Source of the DNA: Candidatus Gastranaerophilales bacterium
GTDB lineage: Bacteria; Cyanobacteriota; Vampirovibrionia; Gastranaerophilales; Gastranaerophilaceae
Length of the DNA: 54,727 bases
Direction: 5' to 3'
Assembly: GCA_944324135.1 (NCBI GenBank)
Contig: CALUVE010000012.1
Location: 1 to 54,727 of the forward strand
Shown piece by piece: positions 49,611 through 54,727 of the stretch (positions within the stretch are counted from its first letter, which is position 1; each line of letters starts with the position of its first letter). The notes below the pieces were generated by a model, which had not been told where the DNA came from, made no database searches, and saw only the letters and a program-made list of their open reading frames with translations. A program made the translations under genes and the position numbers.

Positions 49611-51254
49611 ATGAAAGAGATTAGTATAATTGCACCGTTAAAGAAACCGGAAGATATTGATTTATTCTGCGAATCCACTAACTGCCGCTCGTATTATGTT
49701 TATTATAAAAAGTTTTTGAATAACAATTTTGAGTACGTGAACGAGTTTGTAGAGGCATCAAAAAAGCGTGGGTGTAAGCTGTATATCAATTTTAAGCACG
49801 ATATTACGGAGGAAAATCTTCCGGAAATTAAAAAAATGCTCAAATTTTTGAAAACAGCCGGAATTGACGGGATTTTTATAAACAGTTTTGCAATGCTGGA
49901 GGCTATAAAGGTATTCAAACTTCCTTTTGATGTAATTGTAGATTCTTATTTTGATATACATAATCTCTCGGGGATTGATTTTATCAATAGTTTCCACAAG
50001 GTTAACGGGGTTATCATAACCGAAGAAATCTATATGAAAAACATTGCCAAGATAAAAAAATACACAAATCTTCCGCTGGCAATAGATTCAGACAATCTCC
50101 CGTGGTGCGCGGAGGATATAATTAAACTCAATGCGATAGACCACGTTGTTATAAAAGGAAAATTTGCCTCTTCTGATGAAATTCTTGAGGGGATTGAACT
50201 TGTTGAAAAAATTCTTGAAAAGCCGAAACTATTTAAAAACCAGAAGCTCCCCTTCAAACATGTAAGAAAATGTATTTACCAGACAAACCATTTTTCAGGC
50301 GAGATGGTGAGCGCGCAGGGGCGTGATTTCAAGTTCAGCAGGCATATCCAGAATTTTGAGTGGGATATTAAACGGGCAAGAGTTTCAAAAAACATTAACT
50401 ATGACCGAAACGCAGATATAAAGATAAATTTAAGGCTTTCTGAACTTGAACAGCTAAAAGAGCTGCATAAATACATCAAAAAAATCGGTACAAATCCCGT
50501 TTATTCAATTGAATATGGCGAAATCCTGTCTACAGCCGACCTTGCTACAAGCAGTTTCCACGACATTATTTTAAAGGTAAAAAAATTCTGCACGGATAAC
50601 GGAATACATTTTCAGCTTTCTACTCCGAGAATCCTGATAGAGCGTGACTTTGACAGAGTTTTTGAGTACGAAAAGCAAATTTTGCTGGATGAACCGGCAC
50701 CTTCCTCGTTGATTATAAACAATATCGGTTACTTTTGGGCGGTTATAAACGACCCTGAAATCAATCATATTTCGCTTGAAATCGGGCAGGGCATCAACCT
50801 GCTTAACAGTATGTCAATCAAGTGTCTGAATAACCTGCATCAGTTGAATACTGTTGATTTCACCTCGTTTAATGATGTAGAAAGTGTTATTAAAACTCTG
50901 AAAAAGGTTCGCAATGTTATTGAAAACAAAAAATACACTATAGCAGGGAATATCAGGGTGCCGAGCCTCGGGTTGTGTCCGTTGAATAATGACAGTGCTA
51001 TAATTTCGCGGCTTTCGTGCAAAGCTCCGTGCCACAGAGGCGGATATGCTTTGAAAGACCCGTCTTTGAAGAAGATTTATCCTTTCACCTGCGATGGTTT
51101 TTGCAGAATGCACATGTTTGAAGACAGAATCCTTGAGGATTTCAGCTGTATTGATGAACTCACCGACGCCGGAATAAATGAGCTTGTATTTGATTTCAGC
51201 GCACTGCCTGCAAAATACGTCCCGATATTGTTGGATAAGTTTTTCAACAGGTAA
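49611..51254 (+). CDS. Peptidase U32-like protein, 547 residues
   Basis: The N-terminal part looks like a TIM barrel (SIIAPLKKPEDIDLFCEST and INSFAMLEAIKVFKLP). The C-terminal part carries a Cys-rich block (LSCKAPCHRGGYALKDPSLK and YPFTCDGFCRMHMFED) followed by IDELTDAGINELVFDFS, which resembles the U32 signature region. U32-family members include collagenase-like proteins and RNA-hydroxylating (TrhP/RlhA) enzymes; the Cys residues may hold an iron-sulphur cluster. Standard U32 motifs are only partly matched, so the function is open. TATAAT lies just seven bases before the ATG, suggesting a leaderless transcript, and AGGAG is too far away to serve. Confidence 0.7.
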   Translation: MKEISIIAPLKKPEDIDLFCESTNCRSYYVYYKKFLNNNFEYVNEFVEASKKRGCKLYINFKHDITEENLPEIKKMLKFLKTAGIDGIFINSFAMLEAIKVFKLPFDVIVDSYFDIHNLSGIDFINSFHKVNGVIITEEIYMKNIAKIKKYTNLPLAIDSDNLPWCAEDIIKLNAIDHVVIKGKFASSDEILEGIELVEKILEKPKLFKNQKLPFKHVRKCIYQTNHFSGEMVSAQGRDFKFSRHIQNFEWDIKRARVSKNINYDRNADIKINLRLSELEQLKELHKYIKKIGTNPVYSIEYGEILSTADLATSSFHDIILKVKKFCTDNGIHFQLSTPRILIERDFDRVFEYEKQILLDEPAPSSLIINNIGYFWAVINDPEINHISLEIGQGINLLNSMSIKCLNNLHQLNTVDFTSFNDVESVIKTLKKVRNVIENKKYTIAGNIRVPSLGLCPLNNDSAIISRLSCKAPCHRGGYALKDPSLKKIYPFTCDGFCRMHMFEDRILEDFSCIDELTDAGINELVFDFSALPAKYVPILLDKFFNR

Positions 51255-51289
51255 TTAACAGTGATGATATAATTATAGTATGTTCCGGT

Positions 51290-51321
51290 GAAGAAGAGCA
51301 GTTTCGTCCAAACTCTTCTTC
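51290..51321. terminator. Hairpin between the U32-like gene and the TPR/NHL gene
   Basis: GAAGAAGAG (51290-51298) pairs perfectly with CTCTTCTTC (51313-51321). There is no T run on either side, so it may be a weak terminator or an RNA-processing element between converging genes. Confidence 0.4.
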
Positions 51322-51389
51322 TACGCAAGAAGTGCCTACGTTTAGTCGTCAAATCTTGGGAGCGGAACTTAATATCAATATAATATTGT

Positions 51390-52226
51390 TTAGTCGGCGA
51401 TTTTATACTTAATAATTGAATTAGAGCCCTGAGAGGATATGTAGAGGATGTTTCCACCTATGTGCAAGCCGTAAGGTTTTTGGACATTTCCCAGTAATAT
51501 GGAGACATAACCGTTTTTGCCGACCTTTAGAACATTATTGCTGTTGTAATTTGCAATATAGATGTTGTCATCAGCGTCGCTAGCCATACCTATAGGGCCA
51601 TTCAGGCGTGAATCTTTCAGAAAAACAAGCCGTCTGCCGTCTGTGGTGAGTTTATATACTATATTATCCGAAAATCCTGCAACGTAGAGGTTTCCCTCTT
51701 TATCTGTCGTAATCCCTGTGGGGCTGATAATTTCTTCATAAATTCCGGGTTTTGAAGTCTCGGAATTTGCTTTCAGCTGGTCAGCTTTAATAGTTTCCAA
51801 ATCAGTGTTCAGTGAATATGCAAGCTCCTGTGCTTTCTGGTAAATCGGGGCATTGGGCGGAATTATGGAAAGATATGATTTTGCATTTTCTGTCTGTCCG
51901 AGTTTGGAGCTTAAGTATGCTGCCTTGTAGGTTGCCTCATAATCATTAGGATTTCTTACTATTATTTGTTTGAAAGTAGAAAGCGCTGCGTCATACTGCT
52001 GCAAATATTCCAGTATTGAGCCGAGATTGAAATATGCATCCGTGTAATTGGGATCAAGTTCAATAGCTTTTCTAAAGGCAGCCATGGATTTGTCATAGAG
52101 TCCGACTTTGTAGTGGTCGACACCCTGATTGTAGTATAATTTCGCTTCTGTGGTGACATCTTCCGGCGCGGCGAAAGATGTCATCCCAAAAGCTAATATA
52201 AAAGCTGTTATCAACAGTTTTTTCAC
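51390..52226 (-). CDS. Secreted TPR and NHL-repeat protein
   Basis: A signal peptide (MKKLLITAFILAFGMTSFAA) leads into three TPR units (about residues 25-125; AKLYYNQGVDHYKVGLYDKS, DAYFNLGSILEYLQQYDAAL). A beta-propeller-like NHL stretch of about three blades follows (GITTDKEGNLYVAGFSDNIV, GMASDADDNIYIANYNSNNV). Both parts are protein-binding folds. It should work in the periplasm or outside the cell. Its start overlaps the MalQ stop by one base, so the two are coupled, an odd pairing of a cytoplasmic enzyme with an exported scaffold. Confidence 0.85.
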   Translation of the reverse strand: MKKLLITAFILAFGMTSFAAPEDVTTEAKLYYNQGVDHYKVGLYDKSMAAFRKAIELDPNYTDAYFNLGSILEYLQQYDAALSTFKQIIVRNPNDYEATYKAAYLSSKLGQTENAKSYLSIIPPNAPIYQKAQELAYSLNTDLETIKADQLKANSETSKPGIYEEIISPTGITTDKEGNLYVAGFSDNIVYKLTTDGRRLVFLKDSRLNGPIGMASDADDNIYIANYNSNNVLKVGKNGYVSILLGNVQKPYGLHIGGNILYISSQGSNSIIKYKIAD

Positions 52227-54094
52227 TACTTACTGATTTCCTCTAATTCTTCAATGAGTTTTGAGTTCTTTCCGGCAAATTCACTACCTCTTGCTATTAT
52301 AGCAAGTTTTAGAATATTTACAAGATTAATCGGCGTCATATCTTTGTAGTTATCCGCCAATCTTAAAGACCAGTTCTGGTCGCCGGATGTTCCAGGTCTG
52401 TTGTATACATCACAGATTTGGAAGAAATCGGTGAAGAATATCTGGATATTTTCTGCTTTTGATGCAAAAATTTCTACAAGTTTTGTCTCTGTCAAGAAGT
52501 CAACATCATCAGTCAACCTTACGATAATGTCATCTTTGTTGTCGCATTCGGCAAACAAGTCATCAGCCAGATTTTTAGCGTGCAGATAGCCCTCGTGGGT
52601 GTGAATCATAGATTGTGCCCACATTCTGATAGGTTCATTATCGTGAGTTCCGACCATTGCCCAGACATTTTTTTCTATATTGCAGCAGCGGTAAGGATGT
52701 TCAGGTTTTTCCGGCACTACAAACTGGGTTAGTCTCATACCTTGAAGTTTGTACTCTTTCATAACCGCAGCAACCGGATTAGTCAGAGTGCCCAAATCTT
52801 CGCATACGATAGCGTTTTTATCAAGCCCCTCTTCTTCGGCAGCTGCAATTACGATTTTTTCTATTAGTCTGCCGTAAGCTTTTATCTGTGCTTTAGTCAA
52901 AGATTTTACGCGTTTTTCTTTGTCAGCCTCAAGCTCCATATCCAAATCGTCAAGTTTGGCTATAGCAAACTGTTTCAGGAAAGGATGTTCCGGTGAAGAA
53001 TACAATCTGCCTGCACCCTCTTCAATTTTCGGTTTTTTGCCGGCTTTGTAAACCCATGGGTCAATAAGTCCTACAATGTGGTCAATTCTGACACCGCCCG
53101 GATTTTCGCGGAACATTTTTTTGTATAACTGTTTCATAAGCATTCCGCCTTCTCCGAGTGAACCGTCTGAATTGTACATTGTATCAGGATTCATTACAGG
53201 AAAACCCCACGCCTGTCCGTCTTTTGAAAAATAATCAGGCGGGCAGCCCAGCATCCAGCCGTCTAAGAATAGGGATTGATATGCCCATGTGTCTCTGTCG
53301 GAGAATGCTACCTGACGGTCTGCTATCATTTTTATGCCGTTTTCAAGCGCGTATTCTCTTGTTTTTTCGTTTTGTTTGTTCAATACAAACTGGATGAATT
53401 TATATTTTTCAATATCATCTTCGTATTTTTTAGAAATTTCGTCTATACGTTTTGCAAACTCCATTTTTTCTTCAATGGATTTTGGATTAAACAGATTTTT
53501 GTCAGTTTCAGAATCCCACAGCGGCCAGTAATCATTGCCGTGTTCTATTGAAAGAGCTTCATATAGACTGTCTTTATCAAGCCAGAAGTCGTTTCTGATT
53601 TTATATTCCTGGAATTCTTTCAAAAGTTTTTTGTCAGGATTGGCTTTAAAATTTTTCCATGCCTCATCAAGGGCTTCTGCCTGTTTCTTATATATGTAAG
53701 AATAAGCTGTTTTAGAGGTATTTTTATTAGGATTATTGGCAACAATATCCTCAAAAGTTTCGTTAGACAGGATAGAATGCCATTCCGGAGTTGTGAGTTG
53801 TTTCAGGTCAATGAAAAGCGGGTTGCCTGAAAAAATAGTTCCGGTGTAAGGTGATGCATCGCAGCTTTTTGTTTTGCCGGCAGGCCCGAGTTGGATTGCG
53901 TTAAAAATCCCTGACGCAAAGTCAATAATTGCCTTACCGCCATTGGAATTGATTGTGCCGAAACCTGTGTTTTCACCGTCTGCAGCCGGAAAACTTCCGC
54001 CGTGCATAATGAGCGCAAAGTTCTTTTTGTTCAGCGCCTTAAGCGCTTTTTGAATGGTTTTTACTCTCTTTTTGTCATCTGTTTTACAAAGCAT
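52226..54094 (-). CDS. malQ: 4-alpha-glucanotransferase (GH77, amylomaltase)
   Basis: MalQ moves maltooligosaccharide units between alpha-1,4-glucans in maltodextrin or glycogen metabolism. The nucleophile Asp is in GGVRIDHIVGL, the acid/base Glu in IVCEDLGT, and the third carboxylate in VGTHDNEPIRMW. GPAGKTKSCDASPYTGTIFS and LGCPPDYFSKDGQAWGFPVM are GH77 blocks. At 622 residues it carries a long helical insertion (about residues 140-245) beyond short bacterial forms. It is the first gene of a two-gene unit with the TPR/NHL protein. Confidence 0.95.
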   Translation of the reverse strand: MLCKTDDKKRVKTIQKALKALNKKNFALIMHGGSFPAADGENTGFGTINSNGGKAIIDFASGIFNAIQLGPAGKTKSCDASPYTGTIFSGNPLFIDLKQLTTPEWHSILSNETFEDIVANNPNKNTSKTAYSYIYKKQAEALDEAWKNFKANPDKKLLKEFQEYKIRNDFWLDKDSLYEALSIEHGNDYWPLWDSETDKNLFNPKSIEEKMEFAKRIDEISKKYEDDIEKYKFIQFVLNKQNEKTREYALENGIKMIADRQVAFSDRDTWAYQSLFLDGWMLGCPPDYFSKDGQAWGFPVMNPDTMYNSDGSLGEGGMLMKQLYKKMFRENPGGVRIDHIVGLIDPWVYKAGKKPKIEEGAGRLYSSPEHPFLKQFAIAKLDDLDMELEADKEKRVKSLTKAQIKAYGRLIEKIVIAAAEEEGLDKNAIVCEDLGTLTNPVAAVMKEYKLQGMRLTQFVVPEKPEHPYRCCNIEKNVWAMVGTHDNEPIRMWAQSMIHTHEGYLHAKNLADDLFAECDNKDDIIVRLTDDVDFLTETKLVEIFASKAENIQIFFTDFFQICDVYNRPGTSGDQNWSLRLADNYKDMTPINLVNILKLAIIARGSEFAGKNSKLIEELEEISK

Positions 54095-54632
54095 ATATTA
54101 CCTCTTTCCCAAAATAATCAACATAATTATATTATCATGTAAAAATATTTTCGCAAATTTGAGGATTTATATATATTTCCACCAGATATTAGGGCCTTAT
54201 TATAAGTCTCAGATATTATTAAGTGATAAACGCGAGGTAATTACCGGTTGTATCAGGTGTTATTTTTGGTGTTTAGCCTTGTTTAAAACTGCGTATTCCG
54301 TTCCTTTATTACGAAATTTTAAGAAATTAAAAGAAATGTGTACTATTTTTACAAAAACATTACAATCTAATTCTAAAGGATTAGTTGGTTTTAATTACTT
54401 TAAAATCAAGGGTTTTTAGCTTTTTGTAGGGCTGGAAATCATGCAAATGATGTATAACTACCATTGACAACGGGTTTAAAATGGTTTAAAATAAATATAG
54501 ACTAATATTTTGGTTATAACAACTCGTTTCGGTGTTTTCAATACGTGATTATTTAGAGAGTATATCAGAGTATGAAAGCAGAGTTGAAAAAATATTATGT
54601 ACATAGTTACTAAAAAGAAAGGTGAAAAAGTT
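54095..54632. other. 538-base gene-free stretch before the prepilin gene
   Basis: The malQ leader occupies the left end. A perfect 10-bp palindrome, GGTAATTACC, lies at 54236-54245 and could be an operator. A reading frame running to 54418 exists, but it has no ribosome site, overlaps the malQ start and looks composed of AT-rich noise. The right end holds the prepilin promoter and a leader of about 130 bases. Confidence 0.5.
54464..54492 (+). promoter_or_regulatory. Promoter of the prepilin gene
   Basis: TTGACA (54464-54469), a 17-base spacer and TAAAAT (54487-54492). The expected start near 54499 leaves a leader of about 130 bases. Confidence 0.75.
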
Positions 54633-54727
54633 ATGACAAAACGTTTCGGGTTTACTTTGGCAGAAGTATTGATTACTCTGGGTATCATCGGCGTTGTAGC
54701 TGCTATGACAATGCCTACATTGATGAA
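54633..54727 (+). CDS. Type IV pilin-like prepilin, cut by the window end
   Basis: MTKRFGFTLAEVLITLGIIG, then VVAAMTMPTLM, is a prepilin leader, cleavage site and hydrophobic helix, with Glu at mature position 5. It is nearly the same as the broken prepilin at 3363-4107. GAAAGG lies before the ATG. The globular part is beyond the window. Confidence 0.92.
   Translation, partial: MTKRFGFTLAEVLITLGIIGVVAAMTMPTLM

Noticed and set aside
54054-54419. 121-codon plus-strand frame between malQ and the prepilin gene
   Set aside because: No ribosome site, overlaps the malQ start, and the composition looks like AT-rich noise.
1-54727. CRISPR arrays, prophage or insertion sequences
   Set aside because: No regularly spaced direct repeats, transposase, integrase or phage structural genes were seen on either strand.

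Overview
The window most likely comes from a gut-type, non-photosynthetic cyanobacterial relative (Vampirovibrionia/'Melainabacteria', order Gastranaerophilales). This is an inference from gene content and style, not from a search. The clues are the prepilin signature FTLAEVLITLGIIGVVAAM at both ends of the window, AT-rich DNA, fermentative AdhE, no respiratory or photosynthetic genes, several taxon-restricted-looking small proteins, and a type IV pilus PilM-PilN fusion. The DNA is chromosomal and mostly housekeeping. I see no integrase, transposase, phage gene or CRISPR array.

Layout. 1-2634: the 3' nearly-whole adhE gene. 2770-4107: two frameshifted genes, a taxon-specific unknown and a prepilin. 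4151-5668: an XRE regulator, tRNA-Cys and tRNA-Val embedded in hairpin repeats and partial tRNA duplications, and a DUF4186 gene. 5891-8648 (-): gcvT-gcvH-gcvPA, ended by a terminator with no gcvPB. 8786-10713: comF, an unknown gene and a radical SAM protein. 10740-13273 (-): pilMN fusion, a small membrane protein and pilO. 13384-16112: nadA, rlmB and sigma-70. 16186-18893 (-): rpsA, ispH and a LuxR-type response regulator. 19140-21576: nadB-nadC. 21771-23309: a 512-residue unknown membrane protein. 23580-26648: HEAT protein, queC, DUF366 and a SPOR protein. 26746-27540 (-): surE. 27718-27983: a candidate structured RNA and a 46-residue gene. 28168-30879: sdaAB, sdaAA, a 71-residue protein and coaX. 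31021-33076: two unknowns, a candidate antisense-side RNA, aroQ and a 117-residue protein. 33272-35488: a PAS/histidine-kinase-like protein lacking the phospho-acceptor His, and a MalK-type ATPase. 35491-40949: a 54-residue gene, rubrerythrin and a giant AsmA-like protein. 40942-43512 (-): YraN, QueF and a dicarboxylate/amino-acid symporter. 43642-47147 (-): tRNA-Pro, an unknown, a CLC channel and a tandem pair of matrixin-like proteins, one of which has lost its zinc site. 47265-54094: SEC-C protein, Maf, a small protein, a U32-like protein, a TPR/NHL protein and MalQ. 54633-end: the start of a second prepilin gene.

How the genes work together. De novo NAD synthesis is complete here (nadA, nadB, nadC) although split over two loci. 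Serine and glycine catabolism (SdaAA/AB, GcvT/H/PA) and AdhE fit amino-acid and sugar fermentation to ethanol with NADH re-oxidation. MalQ and the MalK-type ATPase point to glucan use. QueC and QueF give two steps of queuosine synthesis. AsmA and SPOR proteins fit a diderm envelope. Several promoters sit so close to the start codon that their transcripts should be leaderless or nearly so.

The most unusual items are the tRNA-Val neighbourhood built from tRNA fragments and hairpins, a two-copy hairpin element with conserved flanks and different stems, the pseudo-histidine kinase, the protease/pseudoprotease pair, a possible switching leader before the 117-residue gene, and two candidate small RNAs. 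I did not find one clear-cut new multi-gene system.
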